Shown here: positions 24,008-35,800 of the stretch, piece by piece
How the letters are laid out: every line of letters begins with the position of its first letter
Position numbering within the stretch: the first letter of the stretch is position 1
From: Isohypsibius dastychi
Taxonomy: Eukaryota > Tardigrada > Eutardigrada > Parachela > Isohypsibiidae
Reading direction: 5' to 3'
Assembly: GCA_034696485.1 (NCBI GenBank)
Contig: JAQIWT010000006.1
Coordinates: 1-64,000 of the forward strand
DNA: 64,000 nt
Notes under the pieces: model-generated
The model's database searches: none
What the model saw: only the letters and a program-made list of their open reading frames with translations
What the model was told of the DNA's origin: nothing
Made by a program: the position numbers and the translations under genes

Positions 24008-26446
24008 ATGAAGCCACTGGATGTTCGGCTTCTCATACTCACCGTCTTTATTTCTTCAGTCATCGCACAAAATTCTCAGGAGCCCGATGCGGCCGCGTCG
24101 TCCTCAAATAACAAACGTGAGTTCTCACCAACGGTCTCCGAACGCGCAAAACGCCGCGAAATCTCCTCACGGTTTTCTGCGGCGGAATCATCGCTCTCGA
24201 GTCGCCAAAGTGGGACCGGAGTCCCGTTGAGTATTACCGTTACAACCGGTACCTCTGGCGCGAACACTCTCCAACCCAACCAGATCGTCATTCCTGGAAC
24301 CCCAGTGGCAGGGACCACAGTCATACAGGGAACTCCAGTAACCGGAACTGTTATTCAGGGGACTCCAATTTACGGATCCGGTGGAAGTAGTTATGGATCT
24401 AACCAGGGATACGGGAACTCTGGTGGATATGGCGGCGGCGGTGGGGGTTATGGGATGCAGGGATATGGCGGAGGGGGTTATGGCGGCAACATGGGCTATG
24501 GCGGAGGTGGTTATGGAGGAGGTGGAGGTTATGGCGGTGGGGGAAGCGGTTATGGAAATATGGGATACGGCGGGAATATGGGATATGGCGGAGGTGGCTA
24601 TGGAATGCAGGGATATGGCATGCAGGGCTATGGCCAGCAAGGTGGTGGATATGGCGGTGGTCAGCAAGGATATGGTGGTGGGGGTTATGGCGGCGGCGGT
24701 GGCGGAGGCTACGGAGGTGGAGGATACGGACAGCAAAATTATTACCGTAAGTTTTGTTAAAAACTACAGTCTATGGATGTCGTATTCTGTGGATGAAATG
24801 TTCGTTATCGTTTAATTCTAACAAAGAACTGAACTGAAGAGTTCAGGTTTCCGCTCTATGCCGATGTTTTGACTGTGATTAACTAAATTAACTTAACTTT
24901 GTTCTCAAAAAAATTAGAATTTGCTGAGAGATATCTATTCAATTTTTTGAGAAGCTGAATGAGTTTATTTGTAAAGCAGCTGGACGTAATCAATTGTGCA
25001 TTTCTGTGGAAGCGCCCAACACTATTCATAGCTCCGCTAGTTTGCATGTCAAGTTAGCGTGAATTTTCAAGTTGAGTTGGTTTGTCAGGCCAACCTCTGT
25101 TAATTCAATATGTTTAATCAACAATTTGCAGCTCAACCCATGCCAATACCCATCCCCATTCCAATCATCGGACCGCCGATTCCAATTCCTATTCCGTACG
25201 AAGCTCCGAGCTACGGAGGGGTCAGTTCAACAAGTTCTCATTTGAAACACAAGACATTACAAACACCGTTTTCCAGGGTTACGGCGGTGGAAGTGGCGGA
25301 TACGGTGGAGGAGGTGGTAACTACGGAGGGGGCAGCAGTTATGGAAGTTACGGTGGCGGCGGAAGTGGATACAGTCCAAGTAAGAATAGACGGAGAACAA
25401 AAATATTTTTGCGAATGACTGGATTTTAAGAAAAAGTTCGAACTCGGCTTTGCTGCTGACCTTGCCTGCCTACACTTCCGCTTCCCATTTTGCGTGTGAT
25501 CCCTGCTGCGTTCACATGTTCAGAATGGGTAACGGAAGTATTGTTGGCAGGTTACTTTGGTCCAGGCCCTGAGATGCCGACAATTTACGGGCCAGACTAT
25601 TCCAACGGTTGCTATTATTGCAACAATTACGACAACCAAGCCAACTACGGCCAGAATAACATGTACGGTTCTACAGGTTACGGTTCCGGCGGAAGTAGCT
25701 ACGGCGGAAGTGGCGGATACAGCGGCAGCAGCGGTGGCAGCTACGGAGGTGGAGGTTACGGTTCCGGCGGAAGTAGCTATGGTGGAAGCAACGGTGGTTA
25801 CGGTGGAAGCAGCGGTGGCTATGGCGGAAGCAGCGGTGGCTATGGCGGTGGAGGCAGCAGCTACGGCGGAAGTGGAGGATCCGGAGGTTACGGTGGGAGT
25901 GGCAGTAGTTATTCTGGCGGCTCGAATTATGGTTCTAAAGGCAGTTACGGTTCAGGTTCGGGATCGAGCGGATACGGATCGAGTTCTGGCTACAGCGGCG
26001 GATCCGGATACGGAGGTGGGAAGTATGGGAACTCCGGTGGCTACGGGAAACAATATGGGGGTTCTGGTTATGGCAGTAGCTATCAACCTAGTTACTCAGC
26101 TAGCAGCTCGTACGGTTCGTCAACGCCCTACCAGTCCAGTATGACCAGTTCCTACGGCAGCTCGAATGGCGGGCTCTATGGCGCCGGAAGTGCTCCTGCT
26201 GGGTCGGTCTCCAGTAACAACGCTGCTTACGATCCATACTCCGGAAGCAGTCCATATAATGGACCTGCGCCGTACAGTCCACCGTATGGAAGAAGTGCGG
26301 CGAATAACAACAACAACGAGGGGAAGATGGCCATGAGTGGTTCGAGTCTCAGTGCGTCCATTGCGAGCCAACTTGAGCATATTGGCGCACAACAGGGCAA
26401 TATGGGACCAACACAGCCTGAGAAAAGTAACCTGTACACTAGATGA
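24008..26446 (+). CDS. Secreted Gly/Tyr/Ser-rich low-complexity protein
   Basis: Four exons: 24008-24746, 25132-25220, 25277-25379 and 25551-26446. They total 1,827 nt, 608 residues. A signal peptide (LLILTVFISSVIA, cleavage near residue 20) is followed by a charged segment with KR and KRR sites that could be processed. Next come three copies of a TxxQGTP-type motif, then long GYGGGG and MQGYG repeats. The second exon encodes an unusual PMPIPIPIPIIGPPIPIPIP block. The last exon carries SSYGGSGGYG repeats, one pair of Cys (CYYCNN) and a less repetitive tail. No catalytic domain. Composition resembles cuticle, eggshell, silk or adhesive proteins, so an extracellular structural role is likely but not proven. 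Long overlapping ORFs in other frames (24188-24736 minus, 24381-24815 and 25557-26144 plus) are artefacts of the GGN/TAY repeats. Confidence 0.88.
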
Positions 26447-27176
26447 ACTTTTTTGACAAGTAATTGTTTTTTGGAGCGTTTCTCGTATGTTGTATTATTG
26501 ATATTCCAATTGTTCATGATTATTGTGACGAATTGGCTCAACTCATCCGCTAAGATGACCGTTCCGCGTTGACCGTTTTTGGCTTTGGGTGACAAGCAGG
26601 GTTCCCGACAACGAACTCTCTCACGTAATCATTCATTTGTCGAAGCGTAGGTTCGCACTACTGTACAATACAGTCATAGGTACCGCAAATTTCAGTCACT
26701 CCATAGAAATCCCACGAGGTATTGATATCATTCAACGGGAAAGGTAGCACGTATATGACCTTTGGTAAATTGGTGATGGTTTCAGACCCGATTGTTGAAT
26801 CAGTTTGGATGTTCATAATTTTGGTTATTGTTCAATCGTGCAGTCACAACAGCGTGTTGCACTGACACAAACACCCTGCTGCATTTGGTTTTTTACGAGT
26901 TTGTTGAATAACCAGTTACGCAACACGAGGTAGCCAGCTTGGCAACTATATCCAGCTGACAAGGACGCTACCACGTGGGTAATCACATGCTACCCACTCG
27001 ACGTTACGTTTTCCGATGTTGTCATTTTTCCACTCTTGAAAATTATTGTGATTGTGATATTGCAATTCATATGCTCTTTTCCGTTGTTGTGGAACACGCT
27101 TTTATTGCGTAGAATGCTTGTCCCAACTGAAAAATCGTAAACCTTAGCAAGCTTGCAATCAGATTGTTTGGATGAG
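26447..27176. other. Intergenic, nothing recognised
   Basis: 3' flank of the Gly-rich gene and 5' flank of the WIPI4 gene, both on the plus strand. No RNA or protein gene supported. Confidence 0.4.
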
Positions 27177-29812
27177 ATGGCGAATCCATATGGAATTCTG
27201 GGTCTTCGGTTCAATCAGGATTTTGGTACGATTCCGTCTATGATAACAGATCCTCTTTTTTTCTTGCTTGTTTCACTTGGGAAACCAATTGGTTACAGCT
27301 TGCTTTTCTGTCGCTTTGGAGTCGGGAGTTCGGATCTACAACGTGAATCCGCTGGTGGAAAAACTCAGTCTTGGTGAGGAGTGGTTTTGTTTTCTTGACA
27401 TGCTCTTGCATTTCATTGATTGTTTTCGTTTTCATTCAGATGAGGAACTAGTGGGAAGCGTTTCTCAGTGTGAAATGCTATACCGAACTAACCTCATTGC
27501 CATAATCGGTGGAGGATCCATGCCAAAATTCGCTGAAAACACAGGTGGGTCAGTTTCTTCGGTTTGAAATTGGAACTCCTTTCGAAAGGATTGGATTCAG
27601 ATCAGCTGGATTTTCGGGATCGTCACCCAATAACATGGTTGAAACCTTTTAGAATTAGATCTACACTGCGCATTGAAATCAGGACAGATATCATATGCTC
27701 TTTTTTAGTGCTCATTTGGGATGACGCATCGAAACAGTTTGTGATGGAGTTGACGTTTGGATTGCCCGTGATTTCCGTTCGTCTAAGACGAGACAAGTAA
27801 AATGCTGATTTGTGAAATTTACGACGGAAATTCCAAAAGCTTTATTTTTGAAATTATCTAATTCGGTGGAAGTTCGCGTTTTGAATTGGAATATAAGTTC
27901 TAGATATTTTGAAATTCGCGTATTATTTTATGATTTGTTTATTGATGGAGTGTTGTTTTCGTTCCAGAATCGTTTGTATTCTGCGCAGTCAAATCCACGT
28001 CTTTCGCTTTCCAAATAGCCAGGTTAAAATTGGCTCTTTTGACACACGTGATAATCCTCGAGGTAAAAATTGGGATTATTTGGATTTGGCGAAAGTGGTG
28101 TTAATAACTGCTATTTTGGACCAGGTCTTTGTGAGCTCAACACCGCCAGTGAACGGCAAATTATGATCTTTCCCGGCGTGAAATGTGGGACATTACAGAT
28201 AAAGGTCAGATCTTTGAGAACATAATATCAGACCATCATCCATGCTCTCATAATTGTGAATGGAATTTTTTTGTTGGGTTATTATGAAAATTCGTATTTT
28301 ATTTTCTTGGTAAATTAGTATTAGATATGAATCATATTTGCATGTTTCAGCTAGATTGTTAATAGGAAATCTCGGTGTCGTTTCAAACCGTTTCTCTGTC
28401 TGTGTTGCTCATATTGGATTTGTCGAAAATGATCACTGATAATTCACCCTAGATTTCAAATATTCGTTATTTCTAATCTTTAACTTGTTGTTTACGGATT
28501 TTTGTCAACACATAGTCGTCATGTTTTTTTGGTTTTGCAATTTCTTTCTTCTGGAAAAAATGTGGAATCTTTTATCTGTATTTTGTTTTTGTTCTCTAGA
28601 ATATGTTGGAATCTGGAACAAGTGTCTCCCAAGCGCCGATCAAAGCGCATGAAACAGAGCTGGCTTGTCTGGCCATCAGTCAGAACGGAAACATATGCGC
28701 CACGGCGTCTACAAAAGTGAGTCGGGAGAATTGTTGGTTGTTGTTGTTCCATCCCTAATCCTTGTCTGAATTTTCAGGGAACTCTCGTGAGAGTTTTTGA
28801 CACTTTGAAAAGGACGCTCCTCATGGAGTTGCGTCGTGGCGTTGACTCGGCGCGCCTGTACTCCATCAATTTCAGCCTTGATTCTGAATATCTATGTGTA
28901 TCAAGCGATAAAGGAACGGTCCATATATTCGCGCTGAAAGATACAAAGTTAAACAAAAGGAGCAAGTGAGTTCTTCCAGTCAAAGTTGTTGTGTCTGAAT
29001 TTTTCCGCGTATACTCGTTGGAATACATATCCTCGAACTAGTTTAATATAATATGGAGCATATGTTTTCTCCGTGATGATAATAAATTATGCTATTTGAG
29101 GAATAAATGAGTTGCAGCAGTGCACCTTTAATAATCTGTTTCAGTTGAGATTATTGGAAGAATTTTTCTGATAATTATGATGCAGGTTGTTGTAGTTACT
29201 GTTGAAAATGGTCAAACGTATGTAAATAGTTTTGTTTTATGAGACCGAAAATATGTAAGATTTATTTCTGTCAAAAATCTCGAGTTTGGTATTCGTCAAT
29301 TGTTTGTTTTGTCAGCGGATAGGATCACCAAAATGGGCAAGTTTTCTTAATGTGTAAATTAGCCGGGGTTCGGTTTTTAACCCGACAATCCAGTCCTATG
29401 GATTAATTTTGTTTTCTTTCACCAGAAAATAAAGGACAGCTGTCGATTTTCAGTCATTATCGAATAATTCAGTCCGTATGACTTCAATTTCAGACTTTCC
29501 AAACTGGGGCTCTTCGGACAATACACGGAGTCTCAATGGGGCTTGGCTAATTTCACGGTCCCCGCCGAACTGCCTTGTGTTTGTGCCTTCACATCACATT
29601 CTCAGCACAATGGACAGTCGGTAGTCGGTACGAAAAAATCTCAGAAATTCCGATCAGATTTTTTCATATATTATTTTTATTCTGTTTTTTTTTATTTCTC
29701 TATAGCTGTTTGTGTGGATGGGAAATACTACAAGCATTCATTTTCGGATTCTGGACATTGCAATCGCGAGGAATACGATGTCTACATGGATATGAGTTGC
29801 GATGAGTCGTAA
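27177..29812 (+). CDS. WDR45: WIPI4/WDR45 (EPG-6) PROPPIN, autophagy beta-propeller
   Basis: Ten exons: 27177-27225, 27299-27373, 27440-27544, 27709-27796, 27968-28062, 28125-28204, 28600-28716, 28778-28965, 29494-29627 and 29706-29812. They total 1,038 nt, 345 residues. PROPPINs are seven-bladed propellers that bind PI3P on forming autophagosomes and recruit lipid-transfer protein ATG2. Family signatures include LRFNQDF at the start, [33 protein letters not shown] and [13 protein letters not shown]. The phosphoinositide motif is LRRG (221-224), in the WIPI3/4 rather than the WIPI1/2 (FRRG) form. [15 protein letters not shown], then [13 protein letters not shown] and [12 protein letters not shown] before the stop, match WDR45 best. 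The start at 27177 is the first ATG in the conserved frame. Slightly shorter than human WDR45. Confidence 0.97.
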
Positions 29813-32226
29813 GAATTTTTGTTGTGATATTTTCGGATTTCGACTTGCCGGTTATTTTCTCGTTGTATTGTTTATGTCTGTTCCTCATTGAAATTTAATC
29901 AGCATTTAACAATTTTTACAATATTAATGAATACTGTACCAGATAATTTCGTTTCATCACGTGAATAATTTTCCTCTACTAATCGATAAACAGGATCTGT
30001 CAGCTTGCTTCCGGTCACGACTTTATCTGGTGCCTCGTTTCTTTTTCATGGTTTTAATTCAAACTTTTGGAAATTGCTTGACAGTCGTTTAGCCGAATCG
30101 CTCCCCACGGACAGCCGACTATCTAAATGGGATGTGCGCGGAAGAATTCAAAGCTCCGTTTTCACATTTCTTAGGAAGTTCGCCTAATGAAAATTTGAAT
30201 TTCTAGAGACACACGCTGATTTCCAGAATCTGAGGCAGTGAATGCCAATCTTTATCCTTTTGGAGAGAAAGTTTCTGAAGTTCAACACCATTGATTTTCT
30301 GGAAACAGTTGTCTTAATTCTTGGATGAGTGAGTGCGCATTTTCACTCAACTTCCGGTTGACTCGGTTTTCGCAGTTCAGTGATGGATCTTTGGCTGTCT
30401 CTCAGGCGGAACGCTTAATTGGATAGATAGCCTGGATGCAATCAAATTGAAATGTCTTCTTCCTTTTTCCAACAATGTGCACTTTTTTCAGTTTGCACAA
30501 AAAAAACGGGAAACGGGCGCACACGTGGCCATTAGTTTGGGCTCTTTAGTTTAAACCGTCCGGCATCGGTTATTTGTGTCTTTGAGTTCCTACTCCCAAT
30601 TTAGCGTTTGACGCTCGACAATTTAGATATGTAAAAATTCCTATGAGTACGTAGATGTCCTGGTGTTGTGGCACACTGCTTCCGTGATCAAATTCGAAAA
30701 AACATTTCGGTTTTCGATTGATTTGAATGTTTCGTGTAAATACCTAATGCACATTTCTAATTAATACTTTTTGCACAAATATCAATACAGATATTGAAAA
30801 ATATGAATGTAACTATTAATTCACATTTTTAATCAACTTAGATATCAAAAGAATATGAATATAATCATTTACTCTAATAAATACTTCTAGGTAGTGAATA
30901 TTTCTTTCGACAAATATATGAAGTTTTACATGATAGGTGTGTGGATGGTCTCTCCACATTGAATTTGTCTCACTGGCAGCGCCATTCTGGCGAGCCAAGA
31001 AGTCATATCGTATTCATACGCTTTCCTAGAAAGATGTATTCCGTGTACGTCCAGCTCAATTTGCAACCGTGGGAGATGAGATGCAAGACTCGGATGTTCG
31101 TGACCGATCAATGTATCTTGAGATGATGAGTTCTGAATTTTTTATTACTTGCCCTGTAATGTTCTTGGAAATTGCCAAGATGGTTTTTGTCTAAGGTTCC
31201 ATATCATCGTCACTGCAAATGAAAATGCTCAAGTACTTACGTAGTAATCTGAACACAGTCGCCCATGTGGGTTTTAAAACACGTATCTCGGAAGAAATTA
31301 TACGTCGGCTAAAGAAAATTGCTCGACGCAACGGTAGATAAATAACCTTGTTTTTGACCATCCTGGGAAATGCGTGGACTTACTGTAAATTATTAGTTTC
31401 TGGTGGGAATAAAATAAAAACGTTTTTGATTTTATTCGGGTTGGGCTGGGGAAACCTTCGCTGCCGGAGTCTGGAGCCATTGCACTTTTAAAATATTCCC
31501 GTTGATTAAGGTCTTTTGTTGCCACACGCCATGTAATTTATCAAGCTCTTTGAAAAGCCCGAGATCCAAATTGTGATATTGTTTCCGAGGACTGACATTT
31601 AATTTTCTGTAATTTCCACTGTTTTAAATCTTTTAAGCTAATTGGCGAGAGAAATAAATGTGAATTAATTCCGCATGCGTAGAGCACTGTGTGTTACGAG
31701 AATGTTTTTCGACCTCGTTTCTGAAGATCTAAAATTGTTACTGACGTGTGTATGTCCCACTCGAACCGGATCACTGCGCGACGGCATTTTCAGTTCAGTG
31801 TGGCCTGGGATCAAATTACCAAAGTGTAACTATAGACCTCCAACGTCAGAATTTTTCATAAATCACCACGCCGTGGTTCATCGATTGCATATTATTAAAT
31901 AAAATTCTAATAATCGTGAATATTATCATTTTGTATTTAATTTGAATCTATGGTAATCCAAAATTTTTCCTTCCAAACCAATTAAGCGTTGACCTGGTAG
32001 CATTGATAGTCAGCGGGTTTATTAGAGAGTAACAAACCAAACAATCACTTGATTGGCCGCCCGCTTGATTGGTTTAGATTGGGTATTCTAACCTGTTTAT
32101 GTACAACGGAAAAATGTTAACACGGCTCCCGTGGAATGCTTGTGGTTAATCACAGTTTAAAACAATCAAAAGTTCTATTTAGATCTTAACAGCTGGTGGA
32201 TCGGTTTATAAACAAAATAAATCCTC
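29813..32226. other. Intergenic, no gene recognised
   Basis: About 2.4 kb of AT-rich sequence between the WIPI4 stop and the weak ORF at 32227. ORFs of 60-75 codons on both strands show nothing recognisable. Confidence 0.4.
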
Positions 32227-32610
32227 TCAAATGATGATGTTTTCCGGGACACTTTTATGGGTGTGCGGCGGTTTTAATTCATGCTTATTTAGTTCAAATC
32301 CGCATCTTACAAGAGATTTCCTCATAACAACCACAGAAGCAGCTGAAGACTCTGATAAATTCCCGAGATTAGAGGATGATCCCAGTAAGCGTGTCACTAA
32401 ATCTTGCGCGCTAAAATTTTCCACGAAGCAGTCTTCGCTTTGGCCGCAATTGTCGCCATAAATCATCCCATGCAACTTCTTCAACATCCTCATTAACCGT
32501 CGCAATCGCTCCCCAAGTCGCAGGGTGATCGAGTATGGTGAAGGGAGTAACAAACCCATCCTTGTAGTTTTACACCATATCAGAATGAATGACGTTTCGG
32601 TGCCTCCCAT
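32227..32610 (-). CDS. Candidate small ORF, 127 codons, unrecognised
   Basis: Uninterrupted minus-strand ORF in the intergenic region upstream of the NPY-type receptor. It starts MGGTETSFILIWCK. The middle is amphipathic and basic (RLGERLRRLMRMLKKLHGM), followed by an acidic Cys-containing part (DNCGQSEDCFVENFSAQDL) and a Ser-rich part. There is no clear signal peptide, domain or homologue I know. A 76-codon ORF on the opposite strand (32231-32461, beginning MMMFSGTLLWVCGG) overlaps it almost fully, so at most one is likely real. Included because of its length and non-random composition; it could be chance. Confidence 0.25.
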   Translation of the reverse strand: MGGTETSFILIWCKTTRMGLLLPSPYSITLRLGERLRRLMRMLKKLHGMIYGDNCGQSEDCFVENFSAQDLVTRLLGSSSNLGNLSESSAASVVVMRKSLVRCGFELNKHELKPPHTHKSVPENIII

Positions 32611-32805
32611 TTTTCAAGGAATGAACCGGATGGCTTAGTTAAATACGCTTGGCTTCTTCGGCATTTCTCCCGCGCTTATTGTTTTTTCTCGGCTTCTTCT
32701 TCTTCAACCTTTCTGAACAGAAATCTGCTCAGCCGGTGTAAATGTTCTTTTTTAATTCTCACCCATGCATTCCCAAATCTAAAACATTTTTCCAAGCGAG
32801 AAAAA

Positions 32806-35800
32806 ATGAACGCCACTTTCGACGGACTGGATGTTTTGAATAGAATAAAGGCATGTCTGAACGACGCGAATTGTGGGACTTCCGGTCAGTCAGGATCGCT
32901 GGAGACGCTGCAAAACTCTGTTACCGGACTGGTCAACCACTCCGACCATCGCGCATTATCCGACATGCCGTTTCCGGTCAATTGGGACTCGATCTATGTC
33001 GGAGTTATTTGTTTCGCTTATGCGGTGATAATTGTTGTCTCAATTCTTGGGAATTTTCTGGTTTGCTACGTGATCATCTCGATGAAGCGGAACCACACTG
33101 TCACAAACTTATTTATTTTAAATCTGGCGATTTCTGATTTTTTAATCACTTGCCTGAATATTCCCTTCAGTCTTGTGCGGCTTTTTGTGGATGATTGGCC
33201 GCTGGGATCGTTAATGTGCCAACTCCTGCCGTTCGTTCAAGTGACTGCGGTTTATGTGTCTTCATGGACAATGGTGAGATATATTTTTTTATTTTGGAAA
33301 ATAAATAATTGTTTTTGTGTTTCTAGGTTTGCATTTCCTATGATCGATTGCGGGTTATTGTTTTTCCACTTCGACCACGACTGACATTTCGGGCAGGAGT
33401 GATCATGATAATTATTATGTGGAGCCTTTCAATGATGGCATCCGCACCTTATGCTGTTTTCCATCAAGTCACACAATTCCAGTTTGCCAAAACAACTAAA
33501 CTGTGAGTTTGCGTCAGCGCAATTTGCAAAAGTACTTCAAATCAATGATTAAATAAATTTTTAAATCAACTGTTCTGATGCTGACATTAAACAAGCTCAA
33601 CCGATCAAGTAATAATAAAATTTGCCATTGATCTGGGTTTTTTTGAGCCAGAGAAAAGCTTTTGGATATTTTGTGTAAAATACCAGATTTAACTTTTAAT
33701 GCAATATGCTCTTTTGGACTGCAGAAAGATTGGGCGGTTCTTGAATTAAAATCGAATCTCTGCAGTCAGCGTTCATTTGATTTTGGTACTCCGTTCTGCC
33801 GATTAAGTGGTACACTCTTTTGCTGTTTCGATCGGCTAACCACAAACACAATGCAGAAGCCCCGAGTGCACTCTCCGCCTCGCACTTGGTGAGCCAATTG
33901 CCACAGAAAAAGAGTGTTCCACTTAATCGGCAGAACGCAATACTGTGAGCAATACTGTGAGATTATTATTTTCCTGTGGTGGACTGAAACTACCCACTGC
34001 AAAAAAACAGCAGTTCCCGAGATCTTTTTTGCTTGTATTCATACCCTTTGTCAATGCCGTCTCAAATTGTCCAATAATACAATTCTTTGACAAAGTATTC
34101 GTTTCGAGAATCATGGGAGGGTGTCTGTTATGTACATGGGTTCTCCATTTATCGTGATAGATCCTGAATGAAGAAAAAAGTGTACGTTCGGAAATAAACG
34201 ACTTTTAGGCGCTGCTATTTTCTGCCAGATGCAGAGCATAAAAGGCAGTTCAAAATGGCTTTAGCACGATTTGCATTGACTGGAATGTAACACCTGAAAA
34301 AATTGTTAGAATAACCAGCGCTTCGTGTTATCTGAGCCGACAAACGAAGAAACATCATCCTGAAACGAGGTATAAGACACCTCAAAAAAATTAATCTCGT
34401 GGAAAAATAATCTGATTTTCGAACATAAATCGCGTATAATCATGATTCTTGTTCGGATTTTCTTCGAACTGCTTCCGCGAAAGATTATGTTTTAGTAAAT
34501 GTATCAGTTTCAGCACATGCTATCATATTACTCCAGAAATTAATCCATGATATTCAGTTGGTCATGAAAACTTCAAATGTGAAACTCTGTCACATAGCTC
34601 AGGCTGGCGGGAAAACATCAGTCTGCTAATGGTAAACATATCTGACAATATGTTATTTTTAGCCAGCTTATGCCACTTTTAATTTTTTGCTGACAATTAT
34701 GAATGGTAAATATGCTTGAGGAGGAAGAGTGAAATAATACCGAAGAAGACAATCCTTTTTCTATATTCGGCAAATAATCAAAGTGTTGTGGATGTTTTCA
34801 TTTCTCCCAAGCACAATCGATCATGAAAATTCGACACACTCTTAATTAAATCGAAAGCCCGACAAAAGCTTGGAAAATTTGCTTATGCATTTCAATGGAC
34901 TTGTTTTCTTGAAACTTCTCACGCCTTGAGACACAACTGGACAGAAATATCTCAAAAACACTTTCCCCAATCCAGGGGTACATCATGCGATGAATACAAG
35001 AGATCAACGTTATGTAAAAAATGTTGATTGAAAATGAAAAGGGTGTTGCCGAACATCCTCGAAGATATTACCAGCTGATTGTCAATTATATTTTTGCATG
35101 TAGTCATCCATATTTGAGCTCCCCCAAGTGATTATTGAAACTTGTATTTCCAGATGCGCCGCACTCTACCCCGAAGGTTATGATTTCCGGCAATATCTCT
35201 CGCTGGGAACATTTGTTCTGCAATTTTTCGTCCCGCTGAATATCACGGGACTCTGTTATGGAATTATTGGACTCAATCTGTGGTCTACAAAAGCTATACT
35301 CAAAGCGAGGTAAGACCCTGAGCATATATTCGTGACTTTCACAAATGGGAAAAAACCTGTTTAATTCAGTTCAAATAATAGCGGTGTATTAAAGATAAAA
35401 ATGACAGAAAATTTCAACATGGAAAAAAACAAAACTATGTCAAAATAGTGTCGAAATCAAACCACAGAAACATTAATAAAAATCCAAGCTGGTACCGAAA
35501 TGCAATCCCGGCGAGCAATAACTGACACTAGTGCTATTTTCACTAAACCAGTACAGTGCATTGTTTTATAACATCTTTGGCTTGTCGGAAGAATCGTTCG
35601 CTAAAAGGTGCGAAGTTTGCCAGATGGTCACAGTTTCGTTACATCATTCTTAAAACTTCCTCTTTTGCATTTTTGGTAGAGCCAGTTTTTTCCGTCCCAA
35701 AATCCGTCTCAAAATGTGTAACAAGAGACAGATTATGATGCTCAGCATGGTGTTGGATTTACAAAAGAGCACATTACCACTTCAAGTCTAGGCTGTAGAT

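Noticed and set aside
24188-24736. 182-codon minus-strand ORF rich in Ser, Thr, Ala and Ile
   Set aside because: It is the reverse complement of the GGN/TAY repeats of the Gly-rich gene; such repeats lack antisense stops by composition.
25557-26144. 195-codon plus-strand ORF rich in Ala, Val and Glu (also 24381-24815)
   Set aside because: Frame-shifted reading of the same Gly/Tyr/Ser repeats; the spliced Gly-rich frame explains the region.
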